A stretch of DNA of 64,000 nucleotides, from contig JALPQD010000160.1 in the NCBI GenBank assembly GCA_023101885.1, forward strand, positions 1,736,001 through 1,800,000. The letters are read 5' to 3'. Origin of the DNA: Typhlomys cinereus. Taxonomy: Eukaryota; Chordata; Mammalia; Rodentia; Platacanthomyidae. Positions 46,201-50,454 of the stretch are shown here, one piece after another. The position numbers were made by a program, and so were the translations under genes. A model generated the notes under the pieces. It was not told the DNA's origin and searched no databases. It saw only the letters and a list, made by a program, of their open reading frames with translations. Numbering within the stretch: the first letter of the stretch is position 1; each line of letters opens with the position of its first letter.

Positions 46201-49030
46201 ATGTCTTTACACATGCATGTTCCTGTGTCTTTAGTTATAGGTTGACAGGAAATTTACCAAAAAAGCTACACTTGCTTACAAAAAAATTTTTTTATAAATA
46301 GGCTATCTCTAACCACCAAGTTTCTCCATGCCCATATTTTGGTTCTAAAGTAGAGGGCTTATATTTATCCTTATTAAATAACCTGTTTCCACTTGCCGGA
46401 TCTGGTCATGGATACCTCCGCGTGTTCTTGAGTGGGAAGTGCGATGATAGCACTGCAGGGCATGGGGCCTGACGGCACCCCACAGTGATGCATGCAGCTC
46501 AGAGGGCTGAGACAGAAGGTGCTCCAGTTTGTGGCCAGCCTGGGCTACACGGCAAGCCTATTTCAATAAACAAAGAGACAGACATCATGGGCAGGCCAGC
46601 TACCATCCTCCATTCCGTAGTGTGGCCACAGCAGTACCCTCAACCTGCAGATTGGGCCTCGAAGCTCTGCAGTGAGAGCTGTCTGCACTTCATGATTTAG
46701 CAAAGGGGGGGGGGTGAATACTCCCGGAAATAGATGTTGCCCCACAGGCGGAAATGTTTAAAGAAGATGAAAACATCTAGTCAGAAGTCTTCATGTTGTT
46801 TACCTTTTTTCCCTGCAGGCTTCCCAGGCTGCTCAGGAAGCCGATCTCAATGCCAGAAAAGCCAAAAACTCAGTCAACAGCCTCCTCAGCCAGATTAACG
46901 ACCTCTTGGAGCAGCTGGGTAAGTAGCCAGAGAGCCATTTGTCAGGTCTCCGGATCCATGGTGCTGTCAGGTTAATGCGAATCTCTCTAAAACCATCATG
47001 GACATGTTGGTGTTTCATTTAGCTCCAGCTTACTGAAAAATGCCTTATCCACCAAGTATCTATCTGTCTTGCGTGGTGGAAGCTTAAAGAGCAGCTCACA
47101 GTTACACAATATTGATATATGTTTGTCAGCTTCAAGTTTATTAACTGGACAAGTCCTCCAGGATCTCCACGGGCCCCAGCCAAGCAGAACATCATGGTCT
47201 TTTTTGTTTTGACAGCGTACTACCAGCCAGTGGGAGGGAACGGGGGGCTCATTTATGGTCCAGGTCTGTGACACAACTGAAAGGATTGTTTTCCTTTGTT
47301 TTATTCTATAATGGACCTGAACAAATCACTCTGAGGGATCTTAAAAAGAGAAGAGATTCAGTGACAAAATAAAAGAATACTTCAAACTGACCATGACTTC
47401 ATTGCCCAGAATTCTTTTCTTCTGCAACCAAAGGACAGTTTGATGAAGTTTCTGAAAGCTTTTATGCCCAAGCAGAGCAAAACCTTGATTGTTCAAGGGA
47501 AGCATATGGGCCAACCCTTGCTGTAGTCCACTTGGAGAGGAGGCAGGTCTCACCATAGGATGGAAGCACTTCTGCCCCAGACTCCACTGTGAGGTGCTGA
47601 CACGGCAGCCAAGACCTTTCATAGTCAGCCTCTGTGTTTCTGTGTTTGCCTTGAAAGATATGGAGTGTTTTGTTTTATGGCGTCATTGCTGTTGCTGTTT
47701 TCTTTTAAAGGAGGGGCATTTTTTAAAAAATTTGTCTCACATACCAAGGCTAATAAGTCATGGGCCAATAGGTAAAATTAAAATAAAAGTAAGCTTGAAA
47801 AGAGAGGATTTTTGTGAAAGACTTTAAAGTTAGGCTGGGGTTAGAATTTTTGCTTTGTCATATAAACTTAGGCAAATTACCTACAATTTGAGAACCGCTG
47901 AGATAAATTGGTCAAAGCAGAATTTAGTAGAGTGGACTATAAATAAAGTACCGTCCTTCGCTACCAGTTATTGTCTCTTTCAGAAGAACCTTCTCTCTCC
48001 ATCCAGAGGGAAGCTTTGCTGAAATCATTTTCCACTCCCTCTAAGGTCATTTCCCAGTCATGTCCAATTCCTGCAGGAAGTTTCACCCACCGTTTCTCTT
48101 CCTGAAATCTAGGAGCGGAGGGCTCAGGCTTCTATCTTGGAGATTTTTGTAGGTGACACTGAAATGCCACACAGATTGCACATACAAACATGAAAAGGAT
48201 ACCAAATGTTGCCAAATGCTGTATGTAAAGATTCAGGTCTAAGACACAGTAGCTCTGCATTTAGAAAACATTCTTTAAGGGCTGGAGAAATGTCTCAGGG
48301 ACTAAAACCTTTTTGCCTCATAAGCAAAAGAACTTAAGTTCAGATCCCCAGATCCTAAGTAAAGATGACAGGAGGCAACGGCAGTGGTCTGAAATTCTCC
48401 TTGGAACGGAGAACCTGGAAAACTCCAGGGCAAAGCAGTAAGGAGGTGGAACGATTCAGGGTGATTCCTGATGCCACCTTTGTGCTCTGCCACAGGCACT
48501 GATACTCACACGCCCCCTCCCCATACACACACACACACACACACACACTTTAAAAAAAAAAAAAAAAAAAAACTTCTATCAAAACCACTTCGTTAGACGC
48601 AAGCAACTGGCCTGATGCTAATGATCTGTTCCTGTCCATCATGCTGTTAGCGCCGTGTGTGCCGCCATTGCATTGTGGCAGCTGCTGGGCGTAGTTTATG
48701 GAACAGCAAGGACGCGTAGCGGTGCCGTGTCACAGTTCGGACTGAGAGCAGCTGTTCTCTTCTAACCCCACAGGGAAGCTGGACACCGTGGACCTGAACA
48801 AGCTCAATGAGATCGAAGGCACCCTGAACAAAGCCAAAGATGAAATGAAGGTCAGCGACCTGGACAGGAAGGTGTCCGACCTGGAGAACGAAGCCAGGAA
48901 GCAGGAGGCGGCAATCATGGACTATAACCGAGACATCGAGGAGATTAAGAAGGACATTAACAACCTGGAGGACATCAGGAGGACCCTGCCGTCAGGCTGC
49001 TTCAACACCCCGTCCATCGAGAAGCCCTAG
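7957..49030 (+). CDS. LAMC1: LAMC1, laminin gamma-1 chain (exons 2-28, spliced, 5' partial)
   Basis: This gene encodes the gamma-1 subunit of most laminin trimers, secreted basement-membrane glycoproteins that self-polymerise through LN domains, bind nidogen and engage integrins. Twenty-seven exons were placed by GT-AG sites and by continuity with the known vertebrate protein. Together they code residues 140-1609 by human numbering: LN remainder, LE repeats 1-11 interrupted by the L4 domain (about 530-700), then a coiled coil (about 1030-1594) and a short tail ending SIEKP. Exon count (28 including the missing exon 1) and total length fit the human gene. Exon phases join everywhere except exon 17, which holds one extra G and so frameshifts as written. 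Exon 1, with the promoter, start codon and signal peptide, lies upstream. Identification is essentially certain; only functionality of this allele is in question. Confidence 0.98.
8262..11994 (+). other. LAMC1 intron 2
   Basis: Donor gtaggt, acceptor ending TGCCAG. Near its start (8320-8630) it holds one of two copies of an interspersed repeat that recurs at 57565-57950. The rest looks like unique or strongly decayed sequence; I see no exon or RNA gene. Confidence 0.85.
8320..8630 (+). mobile_element. Interspersed repeat family X, copy 1
   Basis: It shares ordered blocks with 57565-57950: GGCGGGATTAGACCCTG versus GGTGGGATTAGGCCCTG, AATAAAATACA, GTGTACA, GGCCAGTTCCCTC, CTGGTGTTGGTG, TCAAGCTGGA, TGAGAACT, and a common 3' end near ATGCAGGGTGATTGCAA. 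Both copies are in + orientation. It is reminiscent of rodent non-autonomous DNA or LTR elements, but I cannot name the family. Confidence 0.65.
11995..12125 (+). CDS. LAMC1: LAMC1 exon 3 (end of LN domain)
   Basis: 131 nt, entering in phase 0 and leaving two bases of a split Arg codon. It codes residues about 242-285, including [20 protein letters not shown] and [13 protein letters not shown], the last strand of the LN domain. Human has Glu at the first residue where this sequence has Asp (GAT). Acceptor CCAG, donor gtaagg. Confidence 0.97.
12678..12772. repeat. (TGTC)n(TATC)n compound microsatellite
   Basis: About five TGTC units run directly into some twenty TATC units with one TATT interruption. 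Likely length-polymorphic. Confidence 0.97.
13437..13697 (+). mobile_element. tRNA-derived SINE, B2-like head with CA tail
   Basis: Starts GGGCTGGAGAGATGGCTCAG, with Pol III A-box-like TGGCTCAGGGGTT and B-box-like GGTCCTGAGTTTGGATCC. The body (AGCCTGGGAAACCC, GTAGAAGCAATCCAGGATGA) does not match mouse B2. It ends in a 44-base CA run. It is the reference copy for the other entries of this family. Confidence 0.9.
14070..14350 (-). mobile_element. B4-like SINE, antisense
   Basis: TG-rich leader, then GTCAGAGGTTGATGTCAGGA, a B1-like middle and an antisense tRNA-like end (AAGTGCTTTAACCCCTGAGCC). Confidence 0.65.
14893..15136 (-). mobile_element. tRNA-derived SINE, antisense
   Basis: Reverse complement of the 13437 family: GTGTGTG tail first, then CTTCTAGGACC-like body and AGCCCCTGAGCCATCTCTCC at the end. 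It ends 134 bases before exon 4. Confidence 0.85.
15271..15437 (+). CDS. LAMC1: LAMC1 exon 4 (LE1)
   Basis: 167 nt; one base completes Arg, one base (C) is left for the next Pro codon. It codes residues about 285-341, the first laminin EGF-like repeat: [20 protein letters not shown] and [20 protein letters not shown]. All eight LE cysteines are in place. Donor gtgagt. Confidence 0.97.
17207..17496 (-). mobile_element. tRNA-derived SINE, subtype 2, antisense
   Basis: T-rich end with TTCAATTG, a long TG run (17249-17300), AGAACCACGGGCAAATTC, CCTCCTCCTTGTTTACTCTG, ATCTATACGTGGGGTCTAGG, then the antisense Pol III promoter region. It is close to the copy at 36510-36779. Confidence 0.85.
17780..17950 (-). 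mobile_element. SINE fragment, antisense
   Basis: Same block as at 1500-1720: GGAGGTCAGAGAACACTTTG, TTCTCTCCTTCCACCTCGTG, CTTCCAGGGATCAAACTCGA. Confidence 0.55.
18141..18412 (+). mobile_element. tRNA-derived SINE, sense
   Basis: GGGACTGGAGAGATGGCTCA head, TAGATCCCAGGTCCCACG, GGAGCCTGGGAAATCCCAGA, GTAGAAGCAATCCAGGATGA, and a CA tail at 18375-18411. Same family as 13437-13697. Confidence 0.9.
18740..18928 (+). CDS. LAMC1: LAMC1 exon 5 (LE2 and start of LE3)
   Basis: 189 nt; two bases complete Pro (C|CC) and one G is left over. It codes residues about 341-404: [40 protein letters not shown] and the start of LE3. It diverges modestly from human ([19 protein letters not shown]). Donor gtaagt. 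Confidence 0.97.
18929..19660 (+). other. LAMC1 intron 5
   Basis: A 732-base intron without recognisable repeats or coding content; acceptor TTTTAG. Confidence 0.9.
19661..19778 (+). CDS. LAMC1: LAMC1 exon 6 (LE3)
   Basis: 118 nt; completes Gly and leaves two bases of Arg. It codes residues about 404-443: [20 protein letters not shown] and [18 protein letters not shown]. Donor gtaaat. Confidence 0.97.
19779..20180 (+). other. LAMC1 intron 6
   Basis: A 402-base intron with no recognisable element; acceptor CAACAG. Confidence 0.9.
20181..20279 (+). CDS. LAMC1: LAMC1 exon 7 (LE4 start)
   Basis: 99 nt; completes Arg and leaves AG of the next Arg. It codes residues about 443-476: [18 protein letters not shown] and [15 protein letters not shown]. 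The donor is gtagct. Reading through it gives an immediate in-frame TAG, so retaining the 89-base intron 7 would truncate the protein. Confidence 0.97.
20369..20505 (+). CDS. LAMC1: LAMC1 exon 8 (LE4 end, LE5 first part, start of L4)
   Basis: 137 nt; residues about 476-522: [20 protein letters not shown] and [20 protein letters not shown]. It leads from the split LE5 repeat into the inserted L4 domain. Donor gtaatt. Confidence 0.97.
20506..20866 (+). other. LAMC1 intron 8
   Basis: A 361-base intron, AT-rich, with no recognised element; acceptor CTGTAG. Confidence 0.9.
20867..20989 (+). CDS. LAMC1: LAMC1 exon 9 (L4 domain)
   Basis: 123 nt; residues about 522-563: [20 protein letters not shown] and [20 protein letters not shown]. 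It is part of the globular L4 (IVa) domain. It is followed by a 91-base intron (20990-21080). Donor gtaagt. Confidence 0.97.
21081..21270 (+). CDS. LAMC1: LAMC1 exon 10 (L4 domain)
   Basis: 190 nt; residues about 563-626. It contains [20 protein letters not shown], including an N-glycosylation sequon (NLS), and [20 protein letters not shown]. It leaves AG of a split Arg. Acceptor TTTCAG, donor gtgaga. Confidence 0.97.
21271..21716 (+). other. LAMC1 intron 10
   Basis: A 446-base intron that contains a sense B1-like SINE at about 21373-21530. Acceptor CTACAG. Confidence 0.85.
21373..21530 (+). mobile_element. B1-like (7SL-derived) SINE, sense
   Basis: GGCCAGGCATGGTGTCTCAT head, then AGGCCAGACTGGGCTACGAG and a decayed A-rich end. 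Confidence 0.8.
21717..21829 (+). CDS. LAMC1: LAMC1 exon 11 (L4 domain)
   Basis: 113 nt; residues about 626-664: [20 protein letters not shown] and [17 protein letters not shown], with an NLT sequon. It ends with the first base of a Ser codon before gtaagt. Confidence 0.97.
21830..23515 (+). other. LAMC1 intron 11
   Basis: A 1686-base AT-rich intron. Apart from T, A and TG runs (TG at 23261-23297) I see no identifiable element. Acceptor CACAG. Confidence 0.85.
23516..23737 (+). CDS. LAMC1: LAMC1 exon 12 (end of L4, LE5 second part, LE6 start)
   Basis: 222 nt; residues about 664-738: [40 protein letters not shown] and [13 protein letters not shown]. It re-enters LE5 after the L4 insertion. 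Donor gtgagg. The following 111-base intron is in frame with no stop. Confidence 0.97.
23738..23848 (+). other. LAMC1 intron 12, in-frame and stop-free
   Basis: The intron is 111 bases, a multiple of three, with standard gtgagg and AAACAG ends. The exon 12 frame reads through it into exon 13 without a stop. Retention would add 37 residues inside LE6, between CDPETG and VCNC. Confidence 0.9.
23849..24037 (+). CDS. LAMC1: LAMC1 exon 13 (LE6-LE7)
   Basis: 189 nt; residues about 738-801: [40 protein letters not shown] and [14 protein letters not shown]. Donor gtgagt. Confidence 0.97.
24283..24591 (+). mobile_element. tRNA-type SINE, second rodent family, with (CA)n
   Basis: Degenerate Pol III promoter head (AACTGGGTAAAAGCACTTGC), then GGTGGTGCGTGTCCATAATC, GGGAGGCAGAGACAGCAGG, ending in a CA run of about 60 bases (24527-24590). 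Related copies at 52800-53130 and 54056-54358. Confidence 0.7.
25090..25198 (-). mobile_element. B1-like SINE fragment, antisense
   Basis: TATTGGCCTCAAATTCATAA, GATCTTCCTGTCCTGCC, AGTGCTGAGACT and GCCACACCTGGC match the reverse complement of B1. Confidence 0.75.
25926..26216 (+). mobile_element. tRNA-derived SINE, sense
   Basis: GGGCTGGAGAGATGGCTCAG head, CAGATCCCAGATCCTACAT, GAGCCTGGGAAATCACAGAG, GTAGAAGCAATG, then GATACACACAC and a short TC run. Same family as 13437-13697. Confidence 0.9.
26300..26620 (-). mobile_element. B4 SINE, antisense
   Basis: TTGAGGCAGGGTCTCTCACT, GACCTGGAAGCTTGCTTGCC, CCACCTGTCTCCACCTCCAG, GTGGGTGCTGGGGATTCACA and CCCACTGAGTCATCTCCCTA follow the mouse B4 order closely in reverse complement. 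Confidence 0.85.
26956..27201 (+). CDS. LAMC1: LAMC1 exon 14 (LE7 end, nidogen-binding LE8)
   Basis: 246 nt; residues about 801-883. It contains the complete nidogen-binding LE repeat with the motif NIDPNAV at 27051-27071 (residues 833-839). Its Asp, Asn and Val are the known contact residues. The rest is [20 protein letters not shown] and [20 protein letters not shown]. The donor gtaatc is embedded in an AATC/AGTC repeat that starts immediately after the GT. Confidence 0.97.
27051..27071 (+). other. LAMC1: Nidogen-binding motif NIDPNAV
   Basis: Seven codons read N-I-D-P-N-A-V, identical to the loop of gamma-1 LE8 that is known to bind nidogen with high affinity and so tie the laminin network to collagen IV. 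Confidence 0.93.
27204..27274. repeat. (AATC)n(AGTC)n tetranucleotide repeat at splice donor
   Basis: About five AATC units pass into some twelve AGTC-type units with a single GAGTC interruption. The array begins at donor position +3. Confidence 0.96.
27431..27601 (+). mobile_element. tRNA-derived SINE, sense, 5'-truncated
   Basis: It lacks the Pol III promoter head. It begins with CAGGCAGAAATGGTGGCAGC, then CTTCCGGCCCTGGTGGG, GTAGAAGCAATCCAGATAGA and GATACACATACACACAC. Confidence 0.85.
27721..27950 (+). mobile_element. tRNA-derived SINE, sense, diverged
   Basis: ACTAGAGAGCTGACTCAGGG head, GATCCCCAGATCCCATG, GCTGGGAAACCCCAGAAC, AACAATCCAGAATTATTC, CA tail. Confidence 0.85.
28180..28333 (+). 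CDS. LAMC1: LAMC1 exon 15 (LE9)
   Basis: 154 nt; residues about 883-934: [20 protein letters not shown] and [20 protein letters not shown]. It leaves AG of a split Arg before gtgaga. Confidence 0.97.
28334..28864 (+). other. LAMC1 intron 15
   Basis: A 531-base intron; no repeat or coding content recognised. Acceptor TTGCAG. Confidence 0.9.
28865..29007 (+). CDS. LAMC1: LAMC1 exon 16 (LE10)
   Basis: 143 nt; residues about 934-982: [40 protein letters not shown] and FGPEGCK. It leaves one C of Pro before gtaagt. Confidence 0.97.
30035..30160 (-). mobile_element. B1 SINE, antisense
   Basis: GAGATGAGGTCTCACTACGT, AGCCCATGCTGGCTTCAAAC, TCACAATCCCCCTGCCTC and CACCACACCCGGC are the reverse complement of B1. 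Confidence 0.85.
30185..30410 (+). mobile_element. tRNA-type SINE remnant with CA/GCATGC tail
   Basis: Degenerate head TCTGGGAGGCGATATCCTTG, GTAAGATGCTTGCCACGCAA, and CCTCAGTACCCATGTAGATG, followed by imperfect ACACACATGC and GCATGCACAC repeats. Confidence 0.6.
30632..30811 (+). CDS. LAMC1: LAMC1 exon 17 (LE11 to coiled-coil junction), frameshifted
   Basis: The exon is 180 nt where the phases of its neighbours require 179. The peptide [40 protein letters not shown] and [15 protein letters not shown] is intact up to residue about 1037. The sequence then reads CTA GGT GAA GGA TAA, where the conserved protein has Leu-Val-Lys-Asp-Lys. One extra G at 30799-30800 explains this exactly: without it the exon ends in phase 0 at AAG before gtaaaa, matching exon 18. 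As written the product would stop at 30808-30810 and lack the whole coiled coil. The alternative donor inside CTAG|GTGAAG also leads to a stop (TGA) in exon 18. Confidence 0.95.
30812..31679 (+). other. LAMC1 intron 17
   Basis: An 868-base intron with a T/G-rich run near 31410-31440 and otherwise nothing recognisable. Acceptor GTTTAG. Confidence 0.88.
31680..31836 (+). CDS. LAMC1: LAMC1 exon 18 (coiled coil start)
   Basis: 157 nt from phase 0; residues about 1042-1094: [20 protein letters not shown] and [20 protein letters not shown]. Heptad-rich start of domain II/I, through which gamma-1 pairs with beta and alpha chains. One base is left before gtacac. Confidence 0.97.
31931..32168 (-). 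mobile_element. tRNA-derived SINE, antisense
   Basis: GGTGACTTTGGGAATTACCA, TGGCATCTGGGATTTTGAAC, TCAGGACCTTCTGCTTGGGA and a degenerate antisense Pol III head ending CTTCCCAGCTCC. Confidence 0.8.
32222..32375 (-). mobile_element. B1-like SINE, antisense
   Basis: Long T run, GAGATAGGGTCTCAAACTTC, TGACCTGGAGCTCAGCTGCA, AATCCTCCTGTCTCAACCTC and AGTGCTGAGACTACAGGTGT. Confidence 0.85.
33830..35080 (-). mobile_element. LINE-1 fragment, old, antisense
   Basis: Sequence follows the reverse complement of the mammalian L1 ORF2 3' region in order: GTGGGATTGCTGAGTCCTAG, CTGTTGGCCATTTGTGTGCA, TTTGGAGAAATGTCTATTCA, GTTTCCTTTGCTGCTCAGAG, GGATATCCAGTTTTCCTC. It is 5'-truncated, full of stops and indels, and non-functional. 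Confidence 0.85.
35310..35490 (-). mobile_element. SINE fragment, antisense
   Basis: TATTTATTTATTT start, GGTGGAGATCAGAGGACTGT, TCCAGGCATTGAACTCCAGG and CACTGAGTTATGTCACCAGC; same block type as 1500-1720. Confidence 0.6.
35655..35860 (+). CDS. LAMC1: LAMC1 exon 19 (coiled coil)
   Basis: 206 nt; completes Asp and ends in phase 0. Residues about 1094-1162: [20 protein letters not shown] (NNS sequon), [20 protein letters not shown] and [14 protein letters not shown]. Donor gtgagt. Confidence 0.97.
35861..36819 (+). other. LAMC1 intron 19
   Basis: The first 600 bases show no clear element. The last 310 are a tRNA-derived SINE insertion (36510-36779) with a 9-base target-site duplication, leaving only 40 bases of native intron before exon 20. 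Acceptor TTTTTTCAG. Confidence 0.88.
36510..36779 (-). mobile_element. tRNA-derived SINE, subtype 2, antisense, with TSD
   Basis: T run, TTCAATTGAG, TG run (36529-36564), AGAACCACGGACGAATTCGG, CCTCCTCCTTGTTTACTCTG, ATCTATACGTGGGGTCTAGG and CCTGAGCCACTTCTCCAGCC. It is flanked by CAGTTCAGT at 36501-36509 and again at 36780-36788. Confidence 0.92.
36820..36899 (+). CDS. LAMC1: LAMC1 exon 20 (coiled coil, smallest exon)
   Basis: 80 nt from phase 0, leaving two bases of Arg. Residues about 1163-1189: [20 protein letters not shown] and ARRLAER, with an NMT sequon. It is flanked by a SINE 40 bases upstream and a TG run 21 bases downstream. Skipping it would shift the frame. Donor gtaagc. Confidence 0.96.
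36920..36957. repeat. (TG)n microsatellite
   Basis: A perfect TG run of about 19 units starts 21 bases past the exon 20 donor, followed by a short CA-rich stretch. Confidence 0.97.
37866..38043. repeat. Polypyrimidine (CCTT/CTTT)n tract
   Basis: About 178 bases of almost uninterrupted C and T on the + strand with only a few A residues. Confidence 0.95.
38382..38519 (+). CDS. LAMC1: LAMC1 exon 21 (coiled coil)
   Basis: 138 nt; residues about 1189-1235: [20 protein letters not shown] and [20 protein letters not shown]. Sequons NDT and NQT. Leaves AA of Lys before gtgagt. Confidence 0.97.
38520..39277 (+). other. LAMC1 intron 21
   Basis: A 758-base intron; no recognised element. Acceptor TCTTAG. 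Confidence 0.9.
39278..39422 (+). CDS. LAMC1: LAMC1 exon 22 (coiled coil)
   Basis: 145 nt; completes Lys and ends in phase 0. Residues about 1235-1283: [40 protein letters not shown] and PVDSKALE. Donor gtaggt. Confidence 0.97.
39423..40552 (+). other. LAMC1 intron 22
   Basis: Contains an antisense tRNA-derived SINE (39871-40114) followed by a T run. Otherwise nothing recognised. Acceptor TTCGCAG. Confidence 0.88.
39871..40114 (-). mobile_element. tRNA-derived SINE, antisense
   Basis: GGTGACTTCAGGAATCATCC, TGCTTCTACCTCCATTTTAC, TTTTTTACGTGGGACCTGGG, CAGGACCTTCTGCTTGCCAG and CCCCTGAGCCATCTCTTCAG. Confidence 0.9.
40553..40702 (+). CDS. LAMC1: LAMC1 exon 23 (coiled coil)
   Basis: 150 nt, phase 0 at both ends; residues about 1284-1333: [20 protein letters not shown] and [20 protein letters not shown]. 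Skipping would be in frame (minus 50 residues). The donor gttggt is weak (T at +3). The next intron is only 164 bases (40703-40866). Confidence 0.97.
40867..40981 (+). CDS. LAMC1: LAMC1 exon 24 (coiled coil)
   Basis: 115 nt; residues about 1334-1372: [20 protein letters not shown] and [18 protein letters not shown], a classic heptad run. Donor gtaggc. Confidence 0.97.
41160..41505 (-). mobile_element. B4-like SINE, antisense, diverged
   Basis: TG-rich leader, GGAAGCCTGAGATCAGGGAT, AATAGAGTCTCTTAATCAAA, and a tRNA-like antisense end with CATGAGCCAGCTCCCAGCTC. Confidence 0.65.
41950..42145 (+). mobile_element. tRNA-derived SINE, sense
   Basis: GAGCTGCAGAGATGACTCGG, GTTCAGGTCCCAGATCCCAC, GGTGGAGCCTGGGAAACCCC. 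The 3' part is shortened. Confidence 0.85.
42504..42703 (+). CDS. LAMC1: LAMC1 exon 25 (coiled coil)
   Basis: 200 nt; completes Asp and ends in phase 0. Residues about 1372-1438: [40 protein letters not shown] and [15 protein letters not shown]. Sequons NKT and NRT. It is notably GC-rich. Donor gtgagc. Confidence 0.97.
42704..44068 (+). other. LAMC1 intron 25
   Basis: Contains an antisense SINE fragment (about 43000-43170) and a short tRNA-type SINE remnant (about 43405-43555). Acceptor GCCTAG. Confidence 0.85.
43000..43170 (-). mobile_element. SINE fragment, antisense
   Basis: TTATTAATTGTGAGAGACAG, CAAGGTCAGAAGACAGTGAC, CCTTCCACCACATAGGCTTC; same block type as 1500-1720. Confidence 0.5.
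44069..44227 (+). CDS. LAMC1: LAMC1 exon 26 (coiled coil)
   Basis: 159 nt, phase 0 at both ends; residues about 1439-1491: [40 protein letters not shown] and [12 protein letters not shown]. Donor gtaaga. Confidence 0.97.
44625..44935 (-). mobile_element. B4-like SINE, antisense
   Basis: G run and TG leader, GGTGCGCGTATGTGGAAGCT, TTACTGAGGCGGGGTCTCTG, GGGAGTCAGACTCTGGTTCT and TTATCTCCATTTCCCCAGCT. Confidence 0.7.
46455..46580 (+). mobile_element. B1-like SINE fragment, sense
   Basis: GCAGGGCATGGGGCCTGACG, GCTCAGAGGGCTGAGACAGA, GTTTGTGGCCAGCCTGGGCT and ACACGGCAAGCC. Confidence 0.65.
46819..46918 (+). CDS. LAMC1: LAMC1 exon 27 (coiled coil)
   Basis: 100 nt; residues about 1492-1525: [20 protein letters not shown] and [14 protein letters not shown]. 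Donor gtaagt. Confidence 0.97.
46919..48773 (+). other. LAMC1 intron 27
   Basis: Contains a sense tRNA-derived SINE with CA tail and A run (48279-48572). Nothing else recognised. Acceptor CCCCACAG. Confidence 0.88.
48279..48572 (+). mobile_element. tRNA-derived SINE, sense, with (CA)n and (A)n
   Basis: GGGCTGGAGAAATGTCTCAG head, GTTCAGATCCCCAGATCC, GGTGGAACGATTCAGGGTGA, then CA and about twenty A residues. Confidence 0.9.
48774..49030 (+). CDS. LAMC1: LAMC1 exon 28 (coiled-coil end, integrin-binding tail, stop)
   Basis: 257 nt including TAG at 49028-49030; residues about 1525-1609: [40 protein letters not shown] and [19 protein letters not shown]. The Cys in SGCFN is the conserved C-terminal cysteine that links to the beta chain. 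The Glu third from the end (human Glu1607) is the residue required for alpha6beta1-type integrin binding, and it is present here. Confidence 0.98.
49019..49021 (+). other. LAMC1: Integrin-critical Glu codon (residue 1607)
   Basis: In the tail S-I-E-K-P-stop, the codon GAG spanning 49019-49021 encodes the Glu at position minus 3. It is known to be essential for integrin recognition of laminins with gamma-1. Confidence 0.9.
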
Positions 49031-49514
49031 TGAACGGGAGGGCTGGAAGGCAGTGCCCCCTAACCCGGGGACCGCTGGGGAGGCCACTGAGTGCCCTGAT
49101 GCAAAGATTACATTTTTCAGACCCCCAGTCCTCCGCTGCTCTCCTCCACTGTCCTTTCGAACCAAGCAAAGTCACAGAGTTTAAAGAGAAGCAAATTAAG
49201 CATCCTGAACTGGGAACAAAGGGTTTGCCTAGTAAAGTCTTCCACTCATGTCTCTGCCTTACCCCAACTTTCCCTCCCCTGCCTGAGGTCATGGCATCAG
49301 CTGGTGGTATAAACGCAGCATGTGAACCCTGAAATGCCAGGACCAAGCGCACAGCCCTCCCCTCCCTCGCCCCCCAGTGCCAGCAGAACCTCTCTTGTTT
49401 CTATGAAGGAAATGTTTGGCTCCTAGTCGTAGCTTTGAGATGACCCGTCTATCCAGTCCCCTGGACAGAGAGAATACCTCTGTACCTTCTGCCCACCTGC
49501 TTATAGCAAAAGGA

Positions 49515-49520
49515 AATAAA
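49515..49520 (+). promoter_or_regulatory. LAMC1: Proximal poly(A) signal AATAAA
   Basis: Canonical hexamer 485 bases after the stop codon, followed by GT-rich sequence (GGTGTTGGTC) about 18 bases later that could act as a downstream element. Confidence 0.75.
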
Positions 49521-50446
49521 CAGCCTGCACCGAAGGTGTTGGTCATCTAGAATGTTGATAGGCATCCATCAGACGCGTAGCCCTCTTGAGCACTGGACGC
49601 CGAGCCATCTGCCGGCAAGGACAGGGAGTCTGGGAGAACGTGGTTGAAAGAGGCTAAAAGACTTTCTCCCATGTTAATCATTGACTAGGAAGATAATTTT
49701 TTCAAATCTTTAGGCAGCTGATATACAACACCTGGATGGGCAGCTTGCACTCACCACTAGACTAGCAGTAGACATCTTTTGATACTCTTATAAATGGGAC
49801 TTAGCTACAGAAGAAACAGGGACATGACAACCACTAGAGTTTGTTTTTTTTTTCCCAAAAATCCTTAAAGCTTTATTAGTATGTTAGTTTTGGAACTAGG
49901 GTTAAAACATCTGTCAGAGAACAGTTGGTCCCCAAGACCTTGACCAACAAAACAAAAACAAAAACCTCCTTGTCCCAGTCTTTTCTAGAAAAGGGATGAC
50001 ACTGAGGTGTGACTTGTGTCCAGGATTCTGTCTGTACATTCTTTTCTCGGTTGGAGAGAGATGAAGCATTTGGCCCTCGGCTCCAGCTTTCTTCTGGTGT
50101 TTCCATTTTTCTGGAACTCCTCAACGTACATCATTGTTTGCCAGATCCCGGTGCAAATGCCTGCACTTGGTGTTACACCAGCTGCCAGCACCACCTAGTT
50201 CCTGCACTTTGTGACTCCGCCCACTCCAAGCCTCTTCACGGAGGCGGAAGAGCACACATGCAACTTCCTAGTGGGCTTCTCCACCTTTGATCCTCGGCTC
50301 TGTGGTTTTCCTACGACCACAGTGTGACTGACAGTCCCCTGCCATATTCCCCCTTCCTCCGCCTTTGAGATTCATATATAGCCTTTAACACTATGCAATT
50401 TTGTACTTTGCGTAGCGGGGGGGAAAGAAACTATTATCTGACACAC

Positions 50447-50454
50447 TGGTGCTA
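50447..50454 (+). promoter_or_regulatory. LAMC1: miR-29 seed match TGGTGCTA
   Basis: 8-mer complementary to the miR-29 seed in the distal 3' UTR. LAMC1 is an established miR-29 target among extracellular-matrix genes. Confidence 0.7.

Larger units (their letters stand above)
44228..46818 (+). other. LAMC1 intron 26
   Basis: Contains a 13-C run followed by AG (44269-44283), an antisense B4-like SINE (about 44625-44935), a GC-rich unique block (about 45745-45830), a TG run (46163-46180), a B1-like sense fragment (about 46455-46580) and a 10-G run near 46706. Acceptor CCTGCAG. Confidence 0.85.
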